This document shows positions 1-8,132 of a stretch of DNA of 64,000 bases, in pieces. The stretch covers positions 682,001 to 746,000 of the forward strand of contig JASMHE010000008.1 of the NCBI GenBank assembly GCA_030750865.1. The letters are read 5' to 3'. The stretch is from Alphaproteobacteria bacterium. Lineage in GTDB: Bacteria > Pseudomonadota > Alphaproteobacteria > Micavibrionales > Micavibrionaceae. The position numbers and the translations under genes were made by a program. The stretch's first letter is position 1. Each line of letters opens with the position of its first letter. The notes beneath the pieces are model-generated. The model was not told where the DNA came from and did not search any database. It saw only the letters and a program-made list of their open reading frames with translations.

Positions 1-283
1 ATATCAACAGACACATCTATATCCTTTCATATGCGCTTCATTTTCTTCGTTGTGCAGGCGACACCATCATCATAAGACACTGGCATCATAAGACACTGGC
101 ATTCCGCACAATTCACGTTTGGCACGACATCGCCGCGCCGGACACAATCAAGGATAGCGGAGTTCAAAAACGGACCAAACTCATTTTTCAAAGGGAATTC
201 AGGTGTAACCACCATCAGGAAAATAGGCAACGCGCATAGAGGCCGATCGAGATCGGATTAGCGTGAGAGGTTAACGTGAAAAA
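1..283. other. Stretch downstream of motE, no convincing gene
   Basis: This left edge lies beyond the stop of the motE-like gene and holds nothing I can call with confidence. A 16-bp unit is tandemly duplicated at 68-83 and 84-99. A short leftward frame (215 back to 27) would encode about 60 residues with a CxxCxC cluster. It lacks a Shine-Dalgarno sequence and part of it is made of the duplicated unit, so it is not listed as a gene. Confidence 0.4.
68..102. repeat. Tandem 16-bp direct duplication
   Basis: Two perfect adjacent copies of CATCATAAGACACTGG (68-83 and 84-99), followed by the first three bases of a third copy. A recent replication-slippage duplication is the simplest explanation. 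It falls in non-coding sequence or in a doubtful small frame. Confidence 0.8.
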
Positions 284-994
284 TTAGCGTGAAAGGGCTG
301 GCATCTGTTTTTCTTGCGCAAGCATCAACGTCACGGTACGCGCACGATCCGCATTCATCGCCGCGATAATCGGGGCCGATTTCCGTTCGGACATATTCAT
401 CAACACATCCACCAGAATATCCAGATCAAGCGTGTTAAAGATACGTGCCGCATCTTTTGCTTTCATGCCTTCATATATTTTCACAAGGCTTTGCATGCGC
501 CGTTCATTTTCGGCATCCTGCTTATCAAGCATCTTTTCAATTTCGCCTTGCACGGCTGTCAGCTCACGCATTTTCTGCTCAAGCTCTCTTTCAGCCGCTT
601 CAAGAAGTGCTTCACGCATCAGCAATTCCTGCTCGCGTTGCTCGATCACTTCGCGCCGCTCGGCCAGATCTTTGTAAAGCTGTACCTGAACGTCCGAAAA
701 TTCAATGTCATCATTCACCGGATCAACCCAATCCGTCAGCGGGTTATCCTCATCCATAATATCCTGTTCGGATTCCATGCCTTGAAATTCGTCTTCATCA
801 CCCAGAATGATCACGCCACCGGATTCATCGGCATTGTCGGCCGCCGCATCACCTTCTGCGGCGCTCTCCTCCTGCTGCGCAAGCGCATCACCAACACCCT
901 GAACACCAACAAGAAAGTCACCAATTCGTATCGAAAAAGAAAGCAGCGACACAAGAATAAGGACCGACAGAAAATTCGGACGAACCAAACGCAT
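284..994 (-). CDS. motE: MotE-like flagellar motor protein with MgtE N-terminal-type domain
   Basis: A 236-residue protein. A signal-like hydrophobic stretch (about residues 7-38, ending near ALA-QQ) is followed by an acidic linker, a glutamate/arginine-rich coiled coil (about 105-165) and a C-terminal helical segment (about 167-230). The C-terminal part has the MgtE N-domain pattern KDAARIFNTLD...VLMNMSERKSAPIIAAM. In rhizobia, MotE of this build acts as a periplasmic chaperone of the motor protein MotC. It is the last gene of the leftward fliL-fliM-DUF6468 operon, two bases after the preceding stop, so a flagellar-motor role is well supported by context. The exact partner is inferred. Confidence 0.75.
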   Translation of the reverse strand: MRLVRPNFLSVLILVSLLSFSIRIGDFLVGVQGVGDALAQQEESAAEGDAAADNADESGGVIILGDEDEFQGMESEQDIMDEDNPLTDWVDPVNDDIEFSDVQVQLYKDLAERREVIEQREQELLMREALLEAAERELEQKMRELTAVQGEIEKMLDKQDAENERRMQSLVKIYEGMKAKDAARIFNTLDLDILVDVLMNMSERKSAPIIAAMNADRARTVTLMLAQEKQMPALSR

Positions 995-996
995 TT

Positions 997-1659
997 TTAC
1001 GCCCCACTTCCCTTCTTGGCCTTACTCTGCACCAACGCTTCGTAAAGATCGCGCTCTGCTTCAGAATAAAAATCTTCATCACCCGGGAAGTCTTCTTCCT
1101 CATCATCAAGATCATCAAGCGCCGCGCCATCTGCATCAAATTCAGGGTCACGGATGACAAAGGCAGGAAAGTTTTCTTCGATCACGTCTTTGGTTGTATT
1201 CAAACGTTGGCGCGGTTTGTCCTTGCCATCATCAAAATGCGCGATATGGCCTTCGTCAGAATCTTCGCCATTGCTGTCTTCGTCATGGTCGCTATCCGCC
1301 GGTTGTGCGGTAATACCGCCACGACGGCCTTTTGATGAATGATCGATCGACTGTTCAAGACGACCGGCCAGACGATCTGCCGTATCGTTCATAAGCGATA
1401 ATTCATCGCGAAACGCCACAGCATCATCAATCAGTTCCTGCAAATCACGGCCGGCATCCTTTGACGCCTGTCTCATATTGCCGATCACATTTTCCGCATG
1501 CGTAATCTGTGTCGATAATTCCTGAATCAGTTTTTCAATCCCCGTACGGTTTTCTTTAAACGCACGCAGTGCCTTCGACAATTTTATTGCAAAAAAGATC
1601 GTGCCCGCCAGAAACAGCAGAATTAAACCGTCCATAATGACCGATACGAGTTCGTTCAT
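997..1659 (-). CDS. DUF6468 family flagellar-operon membrane protein
   Basis: A 220-residue protein with one N-terminal transmembrane helix (about 5-26) and then a long heptad-rich helical region (about 30-105). The C-terminal half is very acidic with runs of Asp and Glu. This matches the alphaproteobacterial DUF6468 proteins encoded between fliM and motE; their biochemical role is unknown. Its start codon overlaps the fliM stop by four bases, indicating translational coupling. The single-helix plus coiled-coil layout suggests a motor- or switch-associated scaffold anchored in the inner membrane, which is inference from context only. Confidence 0.7.
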   Translation of the reverse strand: MNELVSVIMDGLILLFLAGTIFFAIKLSKALRAFKENRTGIEKLIQELSTQITHAENVIGNMRQASKDAGRDLQELIDDAVAFRDELSLMNDTADRLAGRLEQSIDHSSKGRRGGITAQPADSDHDEDSNGEDSDEGHIAHFDDGKDKPRQRLNTTKDVIEENFPAFVIRDPEFDADGAALDDLDDEEEDFPGDEDFYSEAERDLYEALVQSKAKKGSGA

Positions 1660-2786
1660 TGATTATCATCCTCCTCTGCCGGTGGAATGTAGCGTTCAAT
1701 CCGGACAGATGCATGCCCCTGACGCTGGCCAACCGGCCCCCTGAACATCGGGAAGTTACCACAGCGCAGTTCAAGCTCGTCATCAATCGTCGTATTGAAC
1801 ATAATCTGCGTACCGACTTCCCAGTTCAGCATATCGTTCAACGAGACCGTTTTTTCACCGAGAATGGCCTGCAACTTCACATCCGTTTTATACAGCTCTT
1901 GCGTCAAGTGCGTTTCCCAGATCGAATCGCGACCAAATTTTTCACCCATGAACATCTGCAGCAGCAATTCACGGATCGGTTCCAATGTCGCGTATGGAAT
2001 TAAAACTTCAATACGGCCGCCACGGTCGCCCATATCAACACGGAACCGTGCCAGAACACTGGCATTACCACTTTGTGTAATTGTCGCAAAGCGCGGGTTT
2101 GTTTCCATCCGGTCCAATGAAAAACTCACAGGTGACAACGGATCAAACGCCGATGATAAATCATTCAACGTCACATTCACCATGCGTTCCACCAGCTTGG
2201 TTTCGATTGTTGTATAAGGACGCCCTTCAACGCGAACCGCGGGCGTGCCCTTGCGACCGCCCAGAAGCACATCGACGATCGAATAAATCAGCGCGCTATC
2301 GGTCACCATCAGACCGTGGTTATCCCATTCCTCTGCCTTGAAGACCGACAACATTGCCGGCAACGGGATCGAATTCATATAATCACCGAAACGGACCGTT
2401 GAAACCTGATCAAGGCTGACTTCTACGTTGTCGGATGTCAGATTGCGCAAAGATGTTGACATCAACCGGACCAAACGGTCGAAAACGATATCGAGCATCG
2501 GCAAACGTTCATAGTTCACCATCGCGGAATTAATCAGCGCCATCACACCGGATGATGCGCCGCTGGCTTCCAGATCTTCATCAAAACCAAGCAGACTGTC
2601 GATTTCATCCTGATTCAGAATCCGTGCACCGGTTTCATCTTCAAGATCGTCGGCGTCATCGGCGGCAACCGTGCCGTCGTCGGCCACGTCAGAATCACCG
2701 CCTTCGTCAGCCATGCCTTCCCATTCTTCCATCATGGCCTTTTCTTCGTCGGTCATTTCTTCTTTTTCTTCGACTTCGTCTGACAT
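1656..2786 (-). CDS. fliM: Flagellar motor switch protein FliM
   Basis: A 376-residue FliM, the C-ring protein that binds phospho-CheY and sets rotation direction. The hallmark LNQDEIDSLLGF segment lies near residue 57. Here it is preceded by an unusually long, acidic leader of roughly 50 residues rich in Glu, Asp and Ala, whereas in many FliM proteins the equivalent motif is within the first 20 residues. The middle domain and the C-terminal SpoA-type domain (about 300-370) are intact. The gene is second in the fliL operon; the start has GGAAAG just upstream. The leader may alter CheY docking, which is inference. Confidence 0.95.
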   Translation of the reverse strand: MSDEVEEKEEMTDEEKAMMEEWEGMADEGGDSDVADDGTVAADDADDLEDETGARILNQDEIDSLLGFDEDLEASGASSGVMALINSAMVNYERLPMLDIVFDRLVRLMSTSLRNLTSDNVEVSLDQVSTVRFGDYMNSIPLPAMLSVFKAEEWDNHGLMVTDSALIYSIVDVLLGGRKGTPAVRVEGRPYTTIETKLVERMVNVTLNDLSSAFDPLSPVSFSLDRMETNPRFATITQSGNASVLARFRVDMGDRGGRIEVLIPYATLEPIRELLLQMFMGEKFGRDSIWETHLTQELYKTDVKLQAILGEKTVSLNDMLNWEVGTQIMFNTTIDDELELRCGNFPMFRGPVGQRQGHASVRIERYIPPAEEDDNQ

Positions 2787-2834
2787 TGTCTTTCCGTCTT
2801 GTTCCTACCTAATATTTATTCCGCACGCACTGCG

Positions 2835-3425
2835 TTACTGGATCAAAATTTCCTGAAACAGAACATCCTGCACTTCAACCGGATACGCCGCCGCATTCAC
2901 GCGGGCCAGAAGTTCCATTTGCAATCTGTATATGCCTTGCGAGCCACGCAAATCCCGCACGCGCAGTTCCCGTAAATATGTCTGGAACTGATCCACCACG
3001 CGCGGCAACACGGCCGCAACTGTTTCCTTATCACTTTCTGTTTTCAACTCGAGCTGAACACTCAAACGCAAATAGCGTGTGCTCCCGTCTTCCGAACTCA
3101 GATTCACAATCATATTCGGAATCTCGAGAAAATATGCATCTTTATAGCTGACAGATTCGCCGTGCCCGTCATCATGCCCGCCTTTTTTAGACTCTTTCTT
3201 GGCATGTCCGTCATCACCATGCTCTGCTGTCTCGGCAGATTTCTCTCCGCCGCCAATAATGCCGCTGAAATATAAGCCACCACCGGCACCGGCCAGCAAG
3301 AATATCGGAATAACCACAAAGAGCAGCACTTTCTTTGCGTTCAGGCCGCCTTTTTTGCCATCTTCGGCATCGCCATCAACGCCGTCGGCACCGTCCAGAT
3401 TTTCATTGACTTCATTGTCAGCCAT
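2835..3425 (-). CDS. fliL: Flagellar basal body-associated protein FliL
   Basis: A 196-residue single-pass inner-membrane protein that supports the stator at the flagellar motor. An acidic cytoplasmic N-terminus is followed by a transmembrane helix (about 32-56), a His/Lys/Asp-rich linker (about 60-88) and the conserved periplasmic FliL domain (about 92-196). That domain contains the typical YLEIPNMIVNLSS and RYLRLSVQLEL segments. It is the first gene of the operon with an AGGAG site ten bases upstream. It is preceded by a clear leftward sigma-54 site, so it is predicted to be a class III-type flagellar gene. Confidence 0.93.
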   Translation of the reverse strand: MADNEVNENLDGADGVDGDAEDGKKGGLNAKKVLLFVVIPIFLLAGAGGGLYFSGIIGGGEKSAETAEHGDDGHAKKESKKGGHDDGHGESVSYKDAYFLEIPNMIVNLSSEDGSTRYLRLSVQLELKTESDKETVAAVLPRVVDQFQTYLRELRVRDLRGSQGIYRLQMELLARVNAAAYPVEVQDVLFQEILIQ

Positions 3426-3454
3426 AAAACTCTCCTATTATTCCAAAATAAATA

Positions 3455-3475
3455 CTAGCACATATTGTGCCAAAA
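3455..3475 (-). promoter_or_regulatory. Sigma-54 promoter for fliL operon
   Basis: Read on the minus strand, the site has TTGGCAC followed by five bases and GTGC. The -24 GG (3471-3470) and the -12 GC (3459-3458) are separated by exactly ten bases, matching the RpoN consensus. The predicted start is near 3446, giving a leader of about 20 bases before the fliL ATG. Confidence 0.8.
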
Positions 3476-3584
3476 GCCGTTAATTTTATAAACAATATTA
3501 GCAAAATACAGCTTTTAAGCCAGTCGCACCAGTACAAACCCCACAGGCCATACACAGGGAATATTTTTCCACCCTGCAAAAAAA

Positions 3585-3607
3585 TCCGGCATCAATCGCC
3601 TGCCGGA
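3585..3607. promoter_or_regulatory. Candidate FlbD (ftr-like) enhancer palindrome
   Basis: A perfect 7-bp inverted repeat, TCCGGCA (3585-3591) and TGCCGGA (3601-3607), with a nine-base spacer. Its centre is about 98 bases upstream of the predicted flgF start and about 150 upstream of the fliL start, where a sigma-54 activator would bind. In Caulobacter, FlbD binds GC-rich palindromic ftr elements at such distances. The identity of the regulator here is inference. Confidence 0.5.
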
Positions 3608-3665
3608 CAAACATCACCGCCACACCAAAAACATCATAACACATTGATAATAAACAAAAATACAT

Positions 3666-3684
3666 CTTGGCACGATATGTGCAA
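3666..3684 (+). promoter_or_regulatory. Sigma-54 promoter for flgF operon
   Basis: The sequence CTTGGCACGATATGTGCAA has GG at 3669-3670 and GC at 3681-3682 with ten bases between them, a near-perfect RpoN -24/-12 site. Transcription should start near 3694, about 73 bases before the flgF ATG. Confidence 0.85.
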
Positions 3685-3766
3685 TTCATCAGGGCGAGAG
3701 AAAATCTCGTTTAACAATAACAAGGCGCACATAAAAATAGCGTCATATCGGGTAAGGACAAAAACG

Positions 3767-4507
3767 ATGGAAAATACATTTATAACAGGTTTATCCGGCC
3801 AAATGGCTCTTCATCAGCAAATGGACATTGTTGCAAACAACATTGCCAACATGTCGACACCCGGCTTTAAAGCGCAAAATGCTGTCTTCAGCGAATATAT
3901 GCAAAAACCGGGCCCGTCGATAGAAACGGATACAGACGATCCGACAAGTCTGGTCATGACCTACGGCCAATTCCAGAATGACGCGCAAGGCCCTATTAAG
4001 AAGACAGGCAACCCGCTTGATGTCGCCCTTGAAGGACCGGGCTATTTCGGCGTCAACACACCGGATGGCGTTATGTACACCCGCGCCGGTAACTTTTCCG
4101 TCAGCGCAGAAGGCGAACTTGTCACATCAAGCGGCATGAAAGTCGCAGGCGAAGGTGGCGGCCCCATCAGTATCCCCGCAGATGCCCGTGAAATCAAAAT
4201 CGGCCATGATGGCACAATCGCAACAGATCAGGGCGCCGCAGGTAAACTGATGATTGTCGAGTTTGAATCATCGCAAGCATTAGAAGCCAGAGGCAACGGG
4301 CTGTATTTCTCGGACACGGAAGGTGTGCCGACAGAAGGCAAAACACGCGCACTGCAAGGAACACTTGAAGGGTCCAACGTACAACCCGTGCTTGAAATGA
4401 CACGCATGATTGATATTTCACGCAGCTACCAGCGCACACAGCAAATGCTGCAAAGTGAACATGAAAGACAGCGTTCCATGATCCAGCGCTTATCAAAACC
4501 ACGTTAA
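3767..4507 (+). CDS. flgF: Flagellar basal-body rod protein FlgF
   Basis: A 246-residue proximal rod protein. It has the N-terminal rod signature (QQMDIVANNIANMSTPGFKAQNAVF, about 18-42) and the C-terminal flagellar domain ending in EMTRMIDISRSYQRTQQML. The central domain carries the FlgF/FlgG-type DVALEGPGYFGVNTPDG motif. The ATG at 3767 is chosen because AAGGA lies eight bases upstream and the sigma-54 promoter precedes it. A longer in-frame start at 3467 would lie upstream of the promoter. First gene of flgF-flgG-flgA-flgH. Confidence 0.93.
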   Translation: MENTFITGLSGQMALHQQMDIVANNIANMSTPGFKAQNAVFSEYMQKPGPSIETDTDDPTSLVMTYGQFQNDAQGPIKKTGNPLDVALEGPGYFGVNTPDGVMYTRAGNFSVSAEGELVTSSGMKVAGEGGGPISIPADAREIKIGHDGTIATDQGAAGKLMIVEFESSQALEARGNGLYFSDTEGVPTEGKTRALQGTLEGSNVQPVLEMTRMIDISRSYQRTQQMLQSEHERQRSMIQRLSKPR

Positions 4508-4601
4508 TGAGCTGAAATAACAAACAAAAACACAACTAAAGACAGACACATAAATTAGAGAATAGCGGCACAAGCCGGAAAAGAAAGAAAAGGAGAGAAA
4601 A

Positions 4602-5387
4602 ATGCGTTCATTAGATATCGGTGCAACAGGCATGCTCGCACAGCAGATGAATGTGGACATTATTTCCAACAACATCGCCAACATGACAACGTCAGGCTTT
4701 AAACGCCAGCGCATCGACTTTAAGGATATGGTCTATCAGAACATCGACCGTCCGGGCGCGCAATCATCCGACATTGGCACAACATTGCCATCCGGTCTGC
4801 AGATCGGTCTGGGTGTACAGGTCGGCGCCGCATACCGCATCCACGAACAAGGTGCTGTGCAGATCACAGAAAACCCGCTTGATATGGCCGTGACAGGCGA
4901 TGGGTTCTTCCAGATCCAAATGCCGAACGGTGATACAGCGTACACACGGTCCGGTGTGTTCCAGATCAATGAAAATGGTGAAATCGTGACAACGAAAGGG
5001 TTTCTGATGGAACCAAATCTGGTTGTACCGGAAGATGCCATTTCCGTTGAAATCAACCAGAACGGCGAAGTCTTTGTTGAACAAAGCGGTCAGGCCAACC
5101 TGAGTAATATCGGACAAATCGAGCTGGCAACATTTGTGAACCCGGCCGGTCTGGAAGCCATCGGTGACAATTTGTTCATGGAAACAGAAGGCTCCGGCAC
5201 ACCGACAACAGGAACGCCGGGCGATACGAATTTCGGCACAGTCCGTCAGGGCAGCGTTGAACAATCAAACGTGAACGTCGTCGAAGAAATCACAAGCCTG
5301 ATCACGGCACAACGTGCGTATGAAATGAATTCAACTGTTATCCGCACAAGTGACGAAATGCTGCAAAGCGTTGCACAGCTTCGATAA
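4602..5387 (+). CDS. flgG: Flagellar basal-body rod protein FlgG
   Basis: A 261-residue distal rod protein of standard length. The N-terminus MRSLDIGATGMLAQQMNVD leads into NIANMTTSGFKRQRIDF. The central region has ENPLDMAVTGDGFFQIQMPNG, and the C-terminus carries GSVEQSNVNVVEEITSLITAQRAYEMNS, all FlgG hallmarks. A strong AAAGGAGAG site lies just upstream of the ATG. It follows flgF after a 94-base spacer in the same operon. The distal rod couples the motor drive to the hook through the outer-membrane bushing. Confidence 0.97.
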   Translation: MRSLDIGATGMLAQQMNVDIISNNIANMTTSGFKRQRIDFKDMVYQNIDRPGAQSSDIGTTLPSGLQIGLGVQVGAAYRIHEQGAVQITENPLDMAVTGDGFFQIQMPNGDTAYTRSGVFQINENGEIVTTKGFLMEPNLVVPEDAISVEINQNGEVFVEQSGQANLSNIGQIELATFVNPAGLEAIGDNLFMETEGSGTPTTGTPGDTNFGTVRQGSVEQSNVNVVEEITSLITAQRAYEMNSTVIRTSDEMLQSVAQLR

Positions 5388-5448
5388 CAGGTAATGAACC
5401 ATAAAATAAAAAAATACAAAGAACACAAAAAGAAAGAAGGGTAAGACA

Positions 5449-6420
5449 ATGGATATCACAGTTTTAAATTTAAAGATCGCATTTCGCTTTGTTGTGCTGA
5501 TTTTGATCGTGACCATTGGGACATTCTTCTTGTTCGCCGGTACACAATCAGCATTGGCCGCAACGTTAAAATCATCAAGTCTGGTCAAATCGAACGAACT
5601 GACCGTCGGTGATCTGTTTGACGGCGTGCCGAAAGAAAAGGCCGAGTACGTTCTGGGACCATCCCCCTATCCCGGCCGCGATATGACACTGAACGCCCGC
5701 ACATTATTGCGCGTTGCCATGACAATGGATTTGCCCTGGCGCCCGTCTTCCAGTGCGGACCAGATCGTTGTACGCCGCGCGGCAACAAAGATCGACAGCC
5801 AGATGATAACCGACAAGCTGATCACCGAACTGATGGATGAAGGCATTGAAGACGAGTTTGATATCACATTTCATTCCGAAAACCCTGAAATGATCCTGCC
5901 ATCAGACTTGCCGGCGTCGTTCGATCTCAGCGATTTTCGTTACGACCGCACACGCGGCATTTTCGAAACAACATTACGCGCCCCGTCAAACGACCGCGCC
6001 CTGACAGAATTATTCGTCAGCGGCACAGTCCACCGCGTGATCAAAGTGCCTGTGCTGAAGGAAACAGCGCGCCAGAATAAGATCATCCGCAGTAACGATA
6101 TTTTCTGGGTCAAAATGCATGACGAAAATGTACAGCACGACATCCTGCTCAAGGAAGAAGATCTGGTCGGCATGACCCCGCGCCGCATGATCTCTGCCGG
6201 CAAGCCAATTCGTGCCAACGAACTGACACAGCCGCAAATTGTGAAACGCGGTGAAAACGTAACAATCATGTACCAGTACGGTTCAATCACACTCACAGCA
6301 GAAGGAAAAGCACTGGAAAATGGTGCAAGAGACGATTTGATCCGTGTTGTAAACACATCAAGCAGTAGACCGATTGATGTCTTCGTTTCAGGCGAAGGTC
6401 TTGTAACCGTCAGCAACTAA
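5449..6420 (+). CDS. flgA: Flagellar P-ring assembly chaperone FlgA
   Basis: A 323-residue exported protein that helps FlgI polymerise into the periplasmic P ring. A hydrophobic export signal spans about residues 12-35 (FRFVVLILIVTIGTFFLF), ending near ALAA. The C-terminal half holds the SAF-type domain with ARQNKIIRSNDIFWVK and ending MYQYGSITLTAEGKAL...IDVFVSGEGLVTV. The N-terminal extra domain (about 40-190) makes it longer than enterobacterial FlgA but typical of alphaproteobacterial forms. It sits between flgG and the L-ring gene flgH, the usual order. Confidence 0.9.
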   Translation: MDITVLNLKIAFRFVVLILIVTIGTFFLFAGTQSALAATLKSSSLVKSNELTVGDLFDGVPKEKAEYVLGPSPYPGRDMTLNARTLLRVAMTMDLPWRPSSSADQIVVRRAATKIDSQMITDKLITELMDEGIEDEFDITFHSENPEMILPSDLPASFDLSDFRYDRTRGIFETTLRAPSNDRALTELFVSGTVHRVIKVPVLKETARQNKIIRSNDIFWVKMHDENVQHDILLKEEDLVGMTPRRMISAGKPIRANELTQPQIVKRGENVTIMYQYGSITLTAEGKALENGARDDLIRVVNTSSSRPIDVFVSGEGLVTVSN

Positions 6421-6455
6421 AAAACAAAAAAAGAAAGTGGGAAAGGAGATTTGCA

Positions 6456-7229
6456 ATGACAAATCATAACACAAAAAACAACAGCAGAAAGATGCATAGG
6501 CTTTGCCTGTCTCTTTTGGTCGGCATGAGCCTCAGCGCCTGCAATACAATCGACCGGCTCTCTAACGTGGGCAATCCGCCACCGATGAGCAAGATTGAAA
6601 ACCCGCAGCTTGAGGCCGATTACCGCCCTGTCAGCATGCCAATGCCCGCCCCGCGCGTGCAAATCAAACAGGCAAATTCGCTCTGGGCCTCCGACAGAAA
6701 GAACTTCTTTCAAGATCAACGCGCCAGCGATGTCGGCGATATTCTGACAGTCATGATTGACATTCAGGACGAAGCCGCCCTTGAAAATGAAACAACAAAA
6801 TCACGCACGAACGGCGAAGAAGCAGGCGTTGATGCCATGCTCGGCATTGAAAGCAGCCTTGACCGCGTTCTGCCCGAAGCCATCGTGCCGGGATCACTGG
6901 CAGACTTTGATTCCAGCTCTAACCACACAGGCACGGGCGAAATTGAACGTGAAGAAGAAATCACCGTACAGCTTGCAGCCCTGATTACACAAATTCTGCC
7001 AAACGGCAATTTTGTAATCCACGGCAAACAGGAAGTGATGGTGAACTTCGAAAAACGAATTCTTCAGATTGACGGTGTTATCCGCCCCGAAGATATTTCG
7101 ACCGATAACACGATTTCACATCAACAAATTGCAGAAGCGCGCATTGTTTACGGCGGCGAAGGTGCCCTGTCCGACATGCAACAGCCGCGCTACGGCACAC
7201 AAATTTACGACATTCTATTCCCGTTCTAA
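6456..7229 (+). CDS. flgH: Flagellar L-ring lipoprotein FlgH
   Basis: A 257-residue outer-membrane lipoprotein forming the L ring around the rod. A signal peptide ends in a lipobox LSAC with the lipidated Cys at residue 29. The conserved core includes SLWASDRKNFFQDQRASDVGDILTV and ends with RYGTQIYDILFPF, the diagnostic FlgH C-terminus. AAAGGAGA lies a few bases upstream of the ATG. It is the last gene of the operon, followed by a hairpin and a strong terminator. An outer membrane with LPS-type L ring is therefore present. Confidence 0.96.
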   Translation: MTNHNTKNNSRKMHRLCLSLLVGMSLSACNTIDRLSNVGNPPPMSKIENPQLEADYRPVSMPMPAPRVQIKQANSLWASDRKNFFQDQRASDVGDILTVMIDIQDEAALENETTKSRTNGEEAGVDAMLGIESSLDRVLPEAIVPGSLADFDSSSNHTGTGEIEREEEITVQLAALITQILPNGNFVIHGKQEVMVNFEKRILQIDGVIRPEDISTDNTISHQQIAEARIVYGGEGALSDMQQPRYGTQIYDILFPF

Positions 7230-7255
7230 GGAACAAGAATGCGTTAACCAGTTGT

Positions 7256-7287
7256 CATAGGCTGTATGCCACACATCACAGCCTATG
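7256..7287 (+). other. Ten-base-pair hairpin after flgH
   Basis: CATAGGCTGT (7256-7265) and ACAGCCTATG (7278-7287) form a perfect stem with a 12-base loop, 27 bases after the flgH stop and 30 before the terminator. It has no U tract, so it is not itself a terminator. A 3'-end stabilising structure is one possibility. Confidence 0.5.
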
Positions 7288-7316
7288 CCTTACCCACCCA
7301 CTTTCAACTATGCCCC

Positions 7317-7347
7317 AAGCCTCCCCCGGCCCGGGGCTTTTTTTTTT
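7317..7347 (+). terminator. Rho-independent terminator of flgFGAH operon
   Basis: A GC-rich stem built from AAGCCTC and GGGGCTT, with an alternative inner pairing of CCCCG and CGGGG, runs directly into ten T residues. It ends the rightward flagellar operon before the oppositely oriented dksA. Confidence 0.85.
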
Positions 7348-7484
7348 GCATGAAATACGACACGACTTACCACGCGAAACAAAACATACAGAACACGAGA
7401 AACAGGGAACGGAAAAGGGCATCAAAAAGAAGACGCTCTATCAAAGACAGCACGATCAAAGACACAGGCTGGAACACACACCAT

Positions 7485-7514
7485 AAAAAAAGCCCCGCAA
7501 TATGCGGAGCTTTC
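7485..7514 (-). terminator. Rho-independent terminator of dksA
   Basis: Read leftward, GCTCCGCA and TGCGGGGC pair around a three-base loop (one G-U pair) and are followed by seven T residues. It lies 24 bases past the dksA stop. Between this and the flgH terminator (7348-7484) I see nothing coding. Confidence 0.88.
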
Positions 7515-7538
7515 CGAATAGAGATAGACCGGACCGGC

Positions 7539-7976
7539 TTATTCTTCGTCGCGGTGTGTTTTTTCCAAACGCTCGTGACGTTCCTGTGCTTCAAGGCTCA
7601 GCGTCGCAATCGGACGTGCATCAAGACGCGCAACAGAAATCGGCTCGCCGGTTTCTTCGCAATAGCCGTATTCATCTTCATCAATACGTGTAATCGCTTT
7701 GTTGATTTTGTTAATCAGCTTGCGTTCGCGATCACGTGTGCGCAATTCCAGCGCGTGATCCGTTTCGGCAGAGGCGCGGTCGGCAAGATCGGGTTTCTGC
7801 AATTCCGTTCCTTGCAATGTATTCTGAATTGTTTCAGATGATTCTCTGATCAGATCCTGACGCCATGCAATAAGCTTCTGGCGGAAATATTCCTTCATGA
7901 CAGGATTCATAAATTCGTCTTTATCTTTTTTCGGATCGTAATCCGGCGGCAACAACACGCTATCTACAGCTCCCAT
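7539..7976 (-). CDS. dksA: RNA polymerase-binding transcription factor DksA
   Basis: A 145-residue DksA-family protein. It enters the RNA polymerase secondary channel and works with ppGpp, especially on ribosomal and stress promoters. An N-terminal segment KDKDEFMNPVMKEYFRQKLIAWR is followed by a coiled-coil hairpin and a C-terminal globular part with YGYCEETGEPISVARLDARP. Only one of the four zinc-ligand cysteines of the E. coli protein remains (YGYC), as is usual for alphaproteobacterial DksA. The gene sits between flgH and fliX, a placement conserved in alphaproteobacteria, and has its own terminator. Confidence 0.92.
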   Translation of the reverse strand: MGAVDSVLLPPDYDPKKDKDEFMNPVMKEYFRQKLIAWRQDLIRESSETIQNTLQGTELQKPDLADRASAETDHALELRTRDRERKLINKINKAITRIDEDEYGYCEETGEPISVARLDARPIATLSLEAQERHERLEKTHRDEE

Positions 7977-8132
7977 AATGTCTCACTCTTCCTTCTTCAT
8001 CGTATGTTTAAGACGCCAGAGACTATATTACGCTCCTGACGCCCTCGCAAGATATAATCGTTTATTTGTTCTATTTTACCCTTCTTTTTTAACGTGATTA
8101 AACGGCTCACGTCAAAAAACCAATCTGGCGGA

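Larger units (their letters stand above)
3426..3766. other. Divergent flagellar regulatory region
   Basis: This 341-base gap separates the leftward fliL operon from the rightward flgF operon. It contains a leftward sigma-54 site, a rightward sigma-54 site and a GC-rich palindrome between them, each listed separately. I see no gene in it; the open frame running through it in phase with flgF is ruled out because it would start upstream of the flgF promoter. Confidence 0.75.

Noticed and set aside
118-133. TTTGGCACGACATCGC, resembling a sigma-54 site
   Set aside because: GG and GC are only nine bases apart instead of ten, and no rightward gene follows it.
27-230. Short leftward frame with a CxxCxC cluster beyond motE
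   Set aside because: It begins at TTG or a weak internal ATG with no ribosome site, overlaps a tandem duplication, and shows no family pattern.
314-1045. Long rightward frame opposite motE
   Set aside because: Antisense shadow of motE; His/Arg/Phe-rich composition and no ribosome site.
3467-3766. Hundred-residue N-terminal extension of FlgF
   Set aside because: It would lie upstream of the sigma-54 promoter at 3666-3684 and adds sequence unlike any rod protein.
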